A DNA stretch of 53,119 nucleotides from JAWXCF01 sp034440515 (GTDB lineage Bacteria; Bacteroidota; Bacteroidia; CAILMK01), in assembly GCA_034440515.1 (NCBI GenBank), contig JAWXCF010000082.1, positions 1-53,119 on the forward strand, written 5' to 3'. A program made the position numbers and the translations under genes. The notes below the pieces were generated by a model, which made no database searches, was not told the DNA's origin, and saw only the letters and a list, made by a program, of their open reading frames with translations. Numbering within the stretch: position 1 is the stretch's first letter; each line of letters opens with the position of its first letter. Positions 8,770 to 16,676 of the stretch are shown here, piece by piece.

Positions 8770-8790
8770 AAAAAGCCCCATTTAAGGGGC
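8770..8790 (-). terminator. Rho-independent terminator after pckA
   Basis: On the minus strand a GCCCC/GGGGC stem (8775-8790) with a six-base loop is followed by five T residues. It lies 33 bases beyond the pckA stop codon. Confidence 0.85.
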
Positions 8791-8822
8791 ATATTCAAAT
8801 ATTTAATAATTAAATAATCTTA

Positions 8823-10433
8823 TTACTTGGTTTTAGGAGCTGCGTTGCGAATAGCTTCGCTAGCACCGTCAGAATATTTCTCAAAATTCTTTACGAAAAA
8901 GCCTGCTAATTCATAAGCTTTTTCATCGTACCCGTTTTTGTCAGACCAAGTATTTTTAGGTGTCAACATTTCCGTTGGAACTTCTGGGCAGGTTTCAGGT
9001 ACTTGCAGTCCAAATATGTCATCTGTATGGTAATTTACCGTATCTAAACCTCCACCAAGTGCAGCATTAATTAGTGCACGGGTATTTTTTAGACTTATGC
9101 GCTCACCAACTCCATAAGCACCACCAGTCCAACCAGTGTTTATTAACCACACATTTACCTGACTGTTATCTAGTTTTTTACCCAATAGTTCTGCGTATTT
9201 AGTTGGGTGTAGTGGCAAAAATGCAGCACCAAAACAAGCAGAGAATGTAGGTTGAGGCTCTTTCACACCAGCTTCAGTTCCAGCGACTTTAGCTGTATAT
9301 CCGCTTATGAACCAATACATAGCTTGTTCAATAGTTAACTTACTGATAGGAGGTAATACTCCGAATGCGTCTGCAGTTAAAAAGAATATATTTTTAGGTG
9401 CTTTACCTACACTTGGCTCCATAATGTTGTCAATAAAGTTAATTGGGTAGGCAGCTCTTGTATTTTCAGTTTTGCTTCCGTCTTTATAGTCTGGAGTATT
9501 AGTACCCTCCACAAAGTTTATGTTCTCTAACAATGAACCAAATTTAATGGCATTGAATATTTGAGGTTCTTTAGCTGGGTCTAGATCAATAACTTTTGCG
9601 TAACAACCACCTTCAAAATTGAAGACACTGTTTTCCGTCCAACCGTGCTCATCGTCACCTATTAATCTTCTATTCGGGTCACTGCTCAAGGTAGTTTTAC
9701 CCGTACCACTTAATCCAAAAAATATTGCCGTGTCACCATCTGATCCAACGTTTGCGCTACAGTGCATACTTAGTACTTGACGCTCTTGTGGCAATACATA
9801 GTTTAGTACTGTAAATATTCCTTTTTTAATCTCACCTGTGTAGGCGCTCCCACCTATTAGGATAATTTTCTTAGTGAAATTGATAATAGAAAAATTCGCT
9901 TGACGTGTACCGTCTATAAGGGGGTCAGCCTCAAAGCTCGGCGCAGCTATTACGTGCCATTCTGGAGTGAAGTGTAGTAATTCCTCAGGAGTAGGTCTTA
10001 GGAATAAATTGTTTGCAAATAAATTTTGAAATGCTGACTCTGTTACTACTCTTATATTCAGTCGGTAGTCTTGATCTGCGCAAGCAAAACTGTCACGAAC
10101 AAATAATTCTTCTTTGTTAGCTAAATGATTAGAAACTTTTTCGTATAGAGAATTAAAGTGTTCAGTACTGATAGGTTGATTCACATCGCCCCACCATACT
10201 GTATCTTTTGTAGTAGCATCTTCTACAGAAAATTTATCTTTTGGAGATCTTCCTGTAAATGTTCCCGTATCAGCGGCAAATGCACCAGTTTCTGTTATGT
10301 GACCTTCGCCTCTACGTAAAGCGTGCTCTACTAATTGGGCTGGTGACAAATTATAATGAAATCTTTCTACATCGTTAGATGCAGCAACCTGCTCTATAAT
10401 GCTTTCTTTAAGTGTTTCTTCTACTACGTTCAT
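8823..10433 (-). CDS. pckA: Phosphoenolpyruvate carboxykinase, ATP-dependent
   Basis: 536 residues, the normal length for the ATP-type enzyme that converts oxaloacetate plus ATP to phosphoenolpyruvate, the entry step of gluconeogenesis. GLSGTGKTTLS (240-250) is the kinase-1a P-loop. RLIGDDEHGW (256-265) supplies the metal-binding aspartates. The substrate-binding arginine lies in GTFTGRSPKDKF (57-68), and ILIGGSAYTGEIKKG is intact. It is a single-gene unit with a strong terminator behind it. TATTTTCG at 10454-10461 is a near match to the -7 promoter element, with no clear -33 element. Confidence 0.97.
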   Translation of the reverse strand: MNVVEETLKESIIEQVAASNDVERFHYNLSPAQLVEHALRRGEGHITETGAFAADTGTFTGRSPKDKFSVEDATTKDTVWWGDVNQPISTEHFNSLYEKVSNHLANKEELFVRDSFACADQDYRLNIRVVTESAFQNLFANNLFLRPTPEELLHFTPEWHVIAAPSFEADPLIDGTRQANFSIINFTKKIILIGGSAYTGEIKKGIFTVLNYVLPQERQVLSMHCSANVGSDGDTAIFFGLSGTGKTTLSSDPNRRLIGDDEHGWTENSVFNFEGGCYAKVIDLDPAKEPQIFNAIKFGSLLENINFVEGTNTPDYKDGSKTENTRAAYPINFIDNIMEPSVGKAPKNIFFLTADAFGVLPPISKLTIEQAMYWFISGYTAKVAGTEAGVKEPQPTFSACFGAAFLPLHPTKYAELLGKKLDNSQVNVWLINTGWTGGAYGVGERISLKNTRALINAALGGGLDTVNYHTDDIFGLQVPETCPEVPTEMLTPKNTWSDKNGYDEKAYELAGFFVKNFEKYSDGASEAIRNAAPKTK

Positions 10434-10530
10434 TTAGCAAAAATTAATGAAGGCGAAAATAAGAAATTACCCACTTATACAGTCAGTATCTTTTTATAAA
10501 TTCTTATGAAGTTTATCAAAAAGATTGCAT

Positions 10531-10566
10531 AAAAAAAGGGAAGTGACAAACTCACTCCCCTTTCAT
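10531..10566 (-). terminator. Terminator after the small alanine-rich lipoprotein gene
   Basis: On the minus strand AAAGGGGAGTGA pairs with TCACTTCCCTTT (one mismatch) around a five-base loop, and the message would end in seven U residues. It lies about 30 bases after the stop of the 10595-10870 gene. Confidence 0.8.
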
Positions 10567-10594
10567 TTTGAAATAATACTAAATGTATCTAAAA

Positions 10595-10870
10595 TTACAT
10601 TTTTTCTGCGCCTTTAGCCGCATCTTTAGCATTTTCTTCCATTTTGTCATTTGCTTTATCACCGACGTTAGCAGCAGAATCTGCAGCATTTTTAGCTTTT
10701 TCTGCAACACTGTCATTTTGCATCTTCATTTGATCAGCAGAGCTATCAACAACATCGTTAGCTGAATCTTTTGTGTTTTCAATAGCTTCAGTACCTTCAG
10801 TTTTCTTTTCGTTGCAAGAAATAAGAGCAACAGAAGCAGCGATTGCTACAAGAGCGAATACTTTTTTCAT
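10595..10870 (-). CDS. Small alanine/lysine-rich lipoprotein (LEA-like repeats)
   Basis: 91 residues. A signal peptide of 18 residues ends in the lipobox ALISC (Cys19). The mature part is highly charged and alanine-rich, with loosely repeated segments such as ENTKDSANDVVDSSADQM, KNAADSAANVGDKANDKMEE and KDAAKGAEKM. These resemble the amphipathic 11-residue helices of late-embryogenesis-abundant and stress-lipoprotein families. It has its own strong promoter (10924-10952) and terminator, so it is an independent and probably abundant transcript. Function is unknown; a role in envelope stress is only a suggestion from its composition. Confidence 0.8.
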   Translation of the reverse strand: MKKVFALVAIAASVALISCNEKKTEGTEAIENTKDSANDVVDSSADQMKMQNDSVAEKAKNAADSAANVGDKANDKMEENAKDAAKGAEKM

Positions 10871-10923
10871 TTTGTGTGTGTGTGAAATATTAAGTTTAAA
10901 AGTTAAATTAAATTTATAGTTGT

Positions 10924-10952
10924 CAAAGATATAAATAATTATCTTACGTCAA
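10924..10952 (-). promoter_or_regulatory. Promoter (TTG-N18-TATCTTTG) for the alanine-rich lipoprotein gene
   Basis: The minus strand has TTG (10952-10950), 18 bases, then TATCTTTG (10931-10924), a perfect Bacteroidota housekeeping promoter. Transcription should start near 10917, giving a leader of about 45 bases. The upstream half lies inside the last codons of the neighbouring 10939-11151 gene. Confidence 0.75.
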
Positions 10953-11151
10953 CACTGTCTTTATTTGGCGTTGGGTTAGTATCATTTAGGAACCCGTCAG
11001 AATCATTTGCTTGGTCTAATACGTTATTCCTTAGACTATCTGTTTGTTCTAAGTTCTGAGTTTCAGTCCTATCTTCTGCATTCTTACACGCAGTTACACT
11101 TAGCGTAGCTATTGCTAATATGTAGGCAATACATAACTTCTTTATTATCAT
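10939..11151 (-). CDS. Short lipoprotein, unknown function
   Basis: 70 residues from the ATG at 11151, which begins a clean lipoprotein signal (MIIKKLC..., lipobox SVTAC, Cys22). The ORF can be extended nine residues upstream, but that would displace the signal. The mature part of about 48 residues is acidic and polar (TETQNLEQTDSLRNN, NDSDGFLNDTNPTPNKDSVD) with no recognised domain. It lies between der and the alanine-rich lipoprotein on the same strand; a -7 element lies just upstream at 11176-11183, so it can be transcribed separately from der. Confidence 0.65.
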   Translation of the reverse strand: MIIKKLCIAYILAIATLSVTACKNAEDRTETQNLEQTDSLRNNVLDQANDSDGFLNDTNPTPNKDSVDVR

Positions 11152-11175
11152 AGTAAAGATTACTCTATTTCGGCA

Positions 11176-11183
11176 CAAAATTA
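11176..11183 (-). promoter_or_regulatory. -7 element (TAATTTTG) before the short lipoprotein gene
   Basis: The minus strand reads TAATTTTG, a perfect TAnnTTTG. A TTG lies upstream at 11201-11199 with a spacing of 15, slightly short for the consensus. The expected leader is about 20 bases. Confidence 0.5.
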
Positions 11184-11204
11184 ATAATATTTATATAACA
11201 AATA

Positions 11205-12512
11205 CTATTTTTTTCTAAAAAACAATTTCAGTGGTACACCGCTAAAGTTAAAATGCTCACGCAGTTTGTTCTCAATATAACGTTTATAGTCCTCTCTGAT
11301 GTACTGTGGGTGGTTAGCAAAGAATGCAAAAGTTGGTGCTTCTATATGAACTTGTGTAGCATACTTTATCTTGATAAATTTACCCTTTATACTAGGTGGA
11401 TGCATAGTTAATACAGCCGTTTGTAACATTTCGTTTAATTCGCTGGTACTTATGCGTTTTTTACGATTTTCATATACCTCCATTGCAATATCTACAGCTT
11501 TGTATATTCTAGTTTTCTCAATTGCTGAAATAAACATAATAGGTACATCAGTAAACGGCGCTATTTTCTCTTTAATTTCTTTGGTATAGGCATCTAATGT
11601 TTTATTGTCTTTCTCAACTAAGTCCCACTTATTTACCAATATCACAATACCCTTGCCTCTCTTATCAGCTAATTGAAATATGTTTTGGTCTTGACTTTCA
11701 AATCCTTCCACAGCGTCTATTACCAAAAATATTAGGTCAGCAGCTTCTAGTGCCTTAATGGCACGCATCACACTGTAAAACTCTATGTCTTCTGTTACTT
11801 TACCCTTCTTTCTAATTCCAGCTGTGTCTATAAGTATAAATTCTTTACCAAACTTATTATAGTGGGTATTAATACTGTCTCTGGTGGTACCTGGTATGTT
11901 GCTTACTATATTTCTATCTTCACCTATTAAAGTATTTATCAAAGTAGATTTACCCACATTAGGTCTTCCCAATATGGCGAATTTTGGCAAATCGTCTTGA
12001 GACTTATCTCGCTCTTCAACTGGCAATAATTCTACTACTCTATCTAAAAGTTCACCTGTACCACTTCCATTTATGCTACTTAGACTAAAAAGTTCTTCGA
12101 ATCCAAATTTATAAAACTCGTGGGTATCGGCTAATCTTTCATAGTTATCTACTTTATTGGTGACAACTAATATTGGCTTATTAGATTTTCTTAATACTTG
12201 GGCAAATGTGAAGTCTTGATCTGTAATTCCCGTTACAACATCAACCATAAACAGCAAGATGTCAGCCTCGGCAATGGCGATTTCTACTTGCGCCCTAATA
12301 GCCTTTTCAAACACGTCGTCGCTGTTAGATACATATCCACCGGTATCAACTACTACAAACTCACGCCCATTCCACTCACTCACTCCATAGTGACGATCAC
12401 GAGTTACACCACTCACGTCATCTACAATAGCCTGACGCTCTCCAATTAATCTGTTAAACAATGTAGATTTTCCTACATTTGGCCTGCCTACTATGGCCAC
12501 TATATTGCTCAT
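11205..12512 (-). CDS. der: Ribosome-assembly GTPase Der (EngA)
   Basis: 435 residues with two tandem G domains, diagnostic of Der, which is needed for maturation of the 50S ribosomal subunit. The first domain has GRPNVGKST (9-17), DTGG (57-60) and NKVD (119-122). The second has GRPNVGKST (182-190), DTAG (229-232) and NKWD. The C-terminal KH-like domain, ending GVPLKLFFRKK, is complete. No insertion or missing motif. A TACCTTTG -7 element lies upstream at 12551-12558. Confidence 0.97.
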   Translation of the reverse strand: MSNIVAIVGRPNVGKSTLFNRLIGERQAIVDDVSGVTRDRHYGVSEWNGREFVVVDTGGYVSNSDDVFEKAIRAQVEIAIAEADILLFMVDVVTGITDQDFTFAQVLRKSNKPILVVTNKVDNYERLADTHEFYKFGFEELFSLSSINGSGTGELLDRVVELLPVEERDKSQDDLPKFAILGRPNVGKSTLINTLIGEDRNIVSNIPGTTRDSINTHYNKFGKEFILIDTAGIRKKGKVTEDIEFYSVMRAIKALEAADLIFLVIDAVEGFESQDQNIFQLADKRGKGIVILVNKWDLVEKDNKTLDAYTKEIKEKIAPFTDVPIMFISAIEKTRIYKAVDIAMEVYENRKKRISTSELNEMLQTAVLTMHPPSIKGKFIKIKYATQVHIEAPTFAFFANHPQYIREDYKRYIENKLREHFNFSGVPLKLFFRKK

Positions 12513-12550
12513 TATATTTACTAGTTAATGCCTAAGCATTTTTGAACCTG

Positions 12551-12558
12551 CAAAGGTA
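12551..12558 (-). promoter_or_regulatory. -7 element (TACCTTTG) before der
   Basis: A perfect TAnnTTTG on the minus strand about 39 bases upstream of the der start codon. No exact TTG is seen at -33; T-rich sequence occupies that place. Confidence 0.5.
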
Positions 12559-12636
12559 CTGATAATAAAACTACTAAATTAATTAAAGTAATATAATTTG
12601 AAATTAGAAATGCGCCTATATTATTAAACTAATTTA

Positions 12637-13110
12637 ATGAAAATATTAAAATCTTTATTCATCGCTTATGCTTGTATTAATCTTGCATCTTGCCAAAATG
12701 ATAAACTAAATGTGAATCAGTTTAAATGGATGGAGGGCAGATGGTTCTCTAAAAATGAAACTCAAATGAACGACCTAATGGAATGGACAATCGAAAAAGA
12801 TACTATGCGTGGGAAAATAAGTCTATTTGCTAGAGGTGAAATTAACGAAATAGGTTGCATAGTGATCTACATAGCCAAAGATACCCCTTATTTAAAACTG
12901 ACCCTAAAAGAATTAAAAAAAGAATACAGCATCACCTACAAATCAATAAATTACACTAAAGACTTGGCAAAATTTACCCCAATGGTTGCTAAGGAGGAAA
13001 ATTTCAATGATTTAAAATTTGAAAAAAAAGGTAGAGACTCTTTGTATATGAGCCAAATGGATAATAATAAAACAGTAAATGTTATAAAGTTTGGACTATT
13101 AGTTCAATAG
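12637..13110 (+). CDS. Lipoprotein resembling the DUF6265 family
   Basis: 157 residues. The signal peptide ends in the lipobox NLASC (Cys19). The mature protein starts with FKWMEGRWFSK, the WxxGxW pattern typical of small lipocalin-like beta-barrel domains (DUF6265 and relatives), and continues with EWTIEKDTMRGKISLFARGE, which fits the same fold. The function of such proteins is unknown; ligand binding is a guess from the fold. It is a single gene facing the sigma/anti-sigma operon, with 326 non-coding bases between them. Confidence 0.7.
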   Translation: MKILKSLFIAYACINLASCQNDKLNVNQFKWMEGRWFSKNETQMNDLMEWTIEKDTMRGKISLFARGEINEIGCIVIYIAKDTPYLKLTLKELKKEYSITYKSINYTKDLAKFTPMVAKEENFNDLKFEKKGRDSLYMSQMDNNKTVNVIKFGLLVQ

Positions 13111-13436
13111 AAAAGCGGGGGGAGAAATACTTATGCTCCAACCCTTCAGTGTAAGTCCTAAGAACTCATAACCCCCAACCAATCTTCAAGAACTAATTAC
13201 GAAGCTTAATTAAATTAAGATTTACTTAGGTTAAAATATTTTAATAAATATTTAACTTATTGTTATCTTGATGTATAAGATCTTCAAAGTGTCAAGTGAG
13301 CCGACGCGATGAAAGATTTTTTTCAAAACTATATCTAGTTACAGTCTTTTTATTTTGAATGTCTTGTTTAGACATTTAAAACCAAAAAATCGAACTTAAA
13401 AAGAAACTTTTATATCTAATGCAAATTAATAGTAAA
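13111..13436. other. Non-coding stretch between convergent genes
   Basis: AT-rich DNA between the stops of the 12637 lipoprotein gene and the anti-sigma gene. Apart from the hairpin at 13353-13381 it holds AT-rich near-palindromes (CTTAATT/AATTAAG at 13205-13219, and around 13231-13255). I see no ORF with protein-like composition and no recognisable RNA gene. Confidence 0.5.
13353..13381. terminator. Stem-loop between convergent genes, possible two-way terminator
   Basis: TTTTGAATGTCT pairs with AGACATTTAAAA (12 pairs, one G-T) around the loop TGTTT. It is placed where transcripts from both sides would end, but neither strand has a proper T run after the stem, so termination is uncertain. 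Confidence 0.4.
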
Positions 13437-14402
13437 CTAAAGCGAGGCTTGCATAACAATAGGCATAGTTGGTGACTCACTGCCACCATCTGGCTCTATA
13501 GTTACGGCAAAGGCCTTAGCGTCAGCTACTAATTTCATTTGTTGCATAGTTCCTATGTCATCTTTCATATCCAGCACTCCAGCATCTACTGGCTTACCTT
13601 CATTATTTATTGCCCAAAGTTGATAAACTTTTCCTGTTGGCAATTTTGCAATGCTTTGAGGCATAATTCTAACATCTTGAGTTTTCCTATTCCAATAAAC
13701 GGTTGCTAACATTTCAGAATTCATAGTATCATTACCTGATATTTGCAACTGTTTAAACTCTTTATTAGTAAATATATCCATAACACCCTGCGTGTTACTA
13801 TACTTAGTATTTAAGGCTTGGTACTCTAATCCTTTTTTCTCAATACTTTGCTCTAGGCTAACTATGGTAGCCTTTTGTTTGTCCCATTCTATATATAAAA
13901 ATCCATTTAAACCAAGACTCAACAAAAGGAATATTATGCTAGCTGCTAACCAACCATAGCTTTTAGTTTGGCTTATAGCAATTGGTCTACCTGGTTGTGC
14001 ATCAGTCAAAACCCTATTGATTGGGGTATTTTGTGGTCTTCCATCATTTGGCAATTTCTTAACCTCAGCATTTTTCCCTTCCTTATTTGTAAACAAATTA
14101 TCTTCTTTGACAGCATTATTATTTTTAGAGAACATTCCATTTTTTATTTTTGGGTTGTTTTCTTCAGGTGCGGGTAAATTCTGAATGGCGTTTTTAATGT
14201 TTTCAAGAGTTTTATCCTTATTTATTGCGACAGTATGCAGTTCTGTATAGAGGATGGTCGCATCAATAATTGCCTGAATTTCAACTTGCAATTCTGGATG
14301 TTTCTGTATCATATCATCTACTTGAGCTAACTCAGCATCTGTTAAAACTCCGGCAACATATAGTTCCAAAATTCCGCTATTTATAAAAGTGTGAATGCTC
14401 AT
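13437..14402 (-). CDS. Membrane anti-sigma factor, RskA type
   Basis: 321 residues. The N-terminal ~75 residues form the cytoplasmic sigma-binding domain, starting with a helical segment ILELYVAGVLTDAELAQVD. It lacks the HxxxCxxC zinc motif of ZAS anti-sigma factors. A low-complexity linker follows, then one membrane helix (about 148-168), a short coiled coil and a C-terminal RskA domain (roughly 215-321, with YQLWAINNEGKPVDAGVLD) outside the membrane. It begins 2 bases after the stop of the sigma gene, the classic arrangement of a cognate pair. The protein should hold the sigma factor until an envelope signal releases it; that signal is unknown. Confidence 0.9.
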   Translation of the reverse strand: MSIHTFINSGILELYVAGVLTDAELAQVDDMIQKHPELQVEIQAIIDATILYTELHTVAINKDKTLENIKNAIQNLPAPEENNPKIKNGMFSKNNNAVKEDNLFTNKEGKNAEVKKLPNDGRPQNTPINRVLTDAQPGRPIAISQTKSYGWLAASIIFLLLSLGLNGFLYIEWDKQKATIVSLEQSIEKKGLEYQALNTKYSNTQGVMDIFTNKEFKQLQISGNDTMNSEMLATVYWNRKTQDVRIMPQSIAKLPTGKVYQLWAINNEGKPVDAGVLDMKDDIGTMQQMKLVADAKAFAVTIEPDGGSESPTMPIVMQASL

Positions 14403-14404
14403 TT

Positions 14405-14965
14405 CTATTTTGGATTGACTACTTTAAAATACTTTCTTAATTCTACTATAGCCGCTCTGACTCTAGTTTTTACTGTTCCCAATGGTATCTTAAGTTTATC
14501 AGCCACTTCTGCTTGAGTATATCCTTTAAAATATATCAAGTCAATTAAGTTTTTCTGTTCTGGTCTTAATCTCTGGACTATCTCAGCCATATCTATGTGG
14601 TCAATTCTTAACTGCTCACTATGATTAAGATTGTTGTTATGTACGGAATTATCTAGTACTTCGGTTTTCTGACTGGTCTTATAGTCAGCGCTGCGTAACT
14701 TATCAATAGACAAATTTCTAGCAATATTCACCATCCAAGTAAATAGTCGCCCCTTACTATGGTCGTAACTGTCTATATGTAGCCAAATTTTTACAAATGT
14801 CTTCTGTATAAGTTCTTCTGTGAGTTCTACATCATTTACGTACTTGAAAATGATGCCACTAAGAGAGGCATAGTACCTGTCATAGACTTGAACCAGAGCA
14901 GTTTCATTTTTTGCCTTTAGTCCAGCAATCAATTCCGTCTCAGTTTGATATTGAGTGAGTTCCAA
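14405..14965 (-). CDS. ECF-type RNA polymerase sigma factor
   Basis: 186 residues. Region 2 spans about 25-95, with YDRYYASLSGIIFKYV, ELTEELIQKTFVKIW and FTWMVNIARNLSIDKLR. Region 4 spans about 125-180, with EQKNLIDLIYFKGYTQAEV and the DNA-binding helix IPLGTVKTRVRAAI. The gene is immediately upstream of its RskA-type anti-sigma partner. It is preceded by a housekeeping promoter (15014-15042), not by an obvious copy of its own target, so basal expression seems to be sigma-A driven. Similarity is to the SigK-like group. Confidence 0.93.
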   Translation of the reverse strand: MELTQYQTETELIAGLKAKNETALVQVYDRYYASLSGIIFKYVNDVELTEELIQKTFVKIWLHIDSYDHSKGRLFTWMVNIARNLSIDKLRSADYKTSQKTEVLDNSVHNNNLNHSEQLRIDHIDMAEIVQRLRPEQKNLIDLIYFKGYTQAEVADKLKIPLGTVKTRVRAAIVELRKYFKVVNPK

Positions 14966-15013
14966 ACAGTTTTAATGCTAAGTTTTCTTAGTATAACCAA
15001 ATACTAATACCAA

Positions 15014-15042
15014 CAAAAATAAATAGTACTACCTGAATACAA
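15014..15042 (-). promoter_or_regulatory. Promoter (TTG-N18-TATTTTTG) of the sigma/anti-sigma operon
   Basis: On the minus strand TTG (15042-15040) is separated by 18 bases from TATTTTTG (15021-15014), a perfect housekeeping promoter for this phylum. The predicted start near 15007 leaves a leader of about 40 bases before the sigma gene. Confidence 0.75.
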
Positions 15043-15122
15043 TCAATACTTATAAAATAAATATAATTCATTAAAATGATTAATGTTGACAATTAATTTT
15101 AGAAACTTTAAAATGATTTGGG

Positions 15123-15130
15123 TACTTTTG
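15123..15130 (+). promoter_or_regulatory. -7 element (TACTTTTG) before ndk
   Basis: Perfect TAnnTTTG 33 bases upstream of the ndk ATG. The -33 region is T-rich (around 15097-15102) without an exact TTG. Confidence 0.6.
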
Positions 15131-15162
15131 CCCCCTATTAATATTACTATAACTCAATTAAT

Positions 15163-15588
15163 ATGAACAACATTACATTTACAATGGTGAAACCAGATGC
15201 ATTTGCAGAGGGTCACGGTGCAGCAATACTAGCAAATATAGAAGATGCTGGCTATAAAATCATTGCAATGAAAATGAAGAAATTAAGTTTAGAGGAAGCT
15301 GAAAAATTCTACGCAGTACACTCTGAGCGACCATTTTATGGCGAATTAACCCAATATATGAGTGGAGGTCCAATCATTGCTGCAGTATTACAAAAAGAAA
15401 ATGCTGTAAGCGAATATAGAAACCTAATCGGTGCAACAAACCCAGCAGAGGCAACTGAAGGTACCATTAGAAAGAAGTTTGGTAAAAATATTGGTTCTAA
15501 CGCAGTTCACGGTTCAGATAGTGATGAAAATGCTCAAATAGAAGCGTCATTCTTTTTCCCTAGCTGTGATATTTACGCAAGTATTTAA
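15163..15588 (+). CDS. ndk: Nucleoside-diphosphate kinase
   Basis: 141 residues, the standard length. It exchanges the terminal phosphate between nucleoside tri- and diphosphates. The phospho-histidine is His116 in NAVHGSDSDENAQIE, and the N-terminal TMVKPDAF (7-14) holds the nucleotide-site Lys10. All other conserved blocks (SERPFYGEL, ATNPAEA) are present. It is expressed from its own promoter at 15123-15130. Confidence 0.97.
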   Translation: MNNITFTMVKPDAFAEGHGAAILANIEDAGYKIIAMKMKKLSLEEAEKFYAVHSERPFYGELTQYMSGGPIIAAVLQKENAVSEYRNLIGATNPAEATEGTIRKKFGKNIGSNAVHGSDSDENAQIEASFFFPSCDIYASI

Positions 15589-15600
15589 ACTTGAGTTGTT

Positions 15601-15608
15601 TATTTTTG
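15601..15608 (+). promoter_or_regulatory. -7 element (TATTTTTG) before the coiled-coil membrane protein gene
   Basis: Perfect TAnnTTTG starting 13 bases after the ndk stop. Its start site (near 15615) falls upstream of the ATG at 15638 but beyond the in-frame TTG at 15614, which supports the ATG as the true start. Confidence 0.55.
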
Positions 15609-15637
15609 TATAATTGAGACAACAATCGTTCAATACT

Positions 15638-16609
15638 ATGACTACTGATTCAAATTATCAACAAGACGAAATACAAGAAGAGAATAAAAATCGTCGTAAC
15701 AATGTCTTGCTAATCAGCATCGCACTTTTGCTACTTGGTTCAATTGCTTTTAACATTTTTCAATACTATGATAAAGATAAAAAAGTAGATCAACTAAATC
15801 AAAATATACTAAACAGTGATGCCCTAAAAGAAGATCTTAGGGTACAATTAGATAGCATCAGGTCAGAGTTAGGCAGCTATAAGGGCAGGAATTCTCAATT
15901 AGATTCATTAGTTGCTTCTAAAGAAGCAGAGCTAATAGAACAGGCAAGCAAAATAGAAGGCTTACTAAAAGACAATAAAATCAGTTACAATAAGTATTTA
16001 AGTGTAAAATCAGACTTAGAAAAATTTAAGTTTTACTCTGATAAATACTTAGAAGATGTAAAAAGGCTTGACGGTGAAAATAAAAAACTAGTAAAAGAAA
16101 ACTCAGGTCTAAAAGAAGAGGTAAAGGGTAAGGAAAAAGAGATAGATAAATTAACTGATGAAGTAGTTTTAAAAGGGAATAAGCTAGAACTTGCCAGCAG
16201 ATTAGTTATTGACCCTAAAGATATAAATGCACAAGGAGTTAAGTTTAGAAAGGGCGGTTCTAAAGAATCTGAAACCGATAGAGCTAAATACATAGAGAAA
16301 GTTAAAGTTTGCTTTGTAATTCCTAAAAATCTAGCAGCTAGCAATGGCAAAAAGAAAGTTTATATACAGATAGTTGATCCTAGAGGGCAATCTGTAACTA
16401 TGAATCAACTAGGCTCTGGGATTATAAATATAGATGGAGAAGATGCTAAATACTCTACATCTACAGAAATAGATTATGACAATGAGGCAGCTGCAAATCA
16501 ATGTATCTATTGGGGTGGTCCAGACATTAAGTACGAGCCTGGCAGATATAATGTTGTCCTATTCACTGACGGATATAAAATGGGCGAAAAAAGCTTCATT
16601 ATAAAATAG
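15638..16609 (+). CDS. Single-pass membrane protein with long coiled coil, unknown function
   Basis: 323 residues from the ATG at 15638. A short charged N-terminus is followed by one membrane helix (about residues 21-40, VLLISIALLLLGSIAFNIF). Residues ~45-185 form a long coiled coil of heptads rich in K, E, L and S. A globular C-terminal domain (about 210-323) contains KVKVCFVIPKNLA, VYIQIVDPRGQSV and YEPGRYNVVLFTDGYKMG, which looks like a beta-sandwich. I recognise the architecture from other Bacteroidota genomes but know no function. It sits 67 bases upstream of the PpiD/SurA-like foldase on the same strand, so an envelope-biogenesis role is a reasonable inference. Confidence 0.75.
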   Translation: MTTDSNYQQDEIQEENKNRRNNVLLISIALLLLGSIAFNIFQYYDKDKKVDQLNQNILNSDALKEDLRVQLDSIRSELGSYKGRNSQLDSLVASKEAELIEQASKIEGLLKDNKISYNKYLSVKSDLEKFKFYSDKYLEDVKRLDGENKKLVKENSGLKEEVKGKEKEIDKLTDEVVLKGNKLELASRLVIDPKDINAQGVKFRKGGSKESETDRAKYIEKVKVCFVIPKNLAASNGKKKVYIQIVDPRGQSVTMNQLGSGIINIDGEDAKYSTSTEIDYDNEAAANQCIYWGGPDIKYEPGRYNVVLFTDGYKMGEKSFIIK

Positions 16610-16633
16610 TTAAATAATAAAAAATAAAGGGGG

Positions 16634-16650
16634 CTATGGCTAGACCATAG
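16634..16650 (+). other. Small hairpin in the leader of the foldase gene
   Basis: CTATGG pairs with CCATAG around a five-base loop, 27 bases upstream of the foldase ATG. No T run follows, so it is not a terminator; it could stabilise the message or modulate its translation. Confidence 0.3.
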
Positions 16651-16676
16651 AGACTGAATAATAGTAAAACGAGAAA

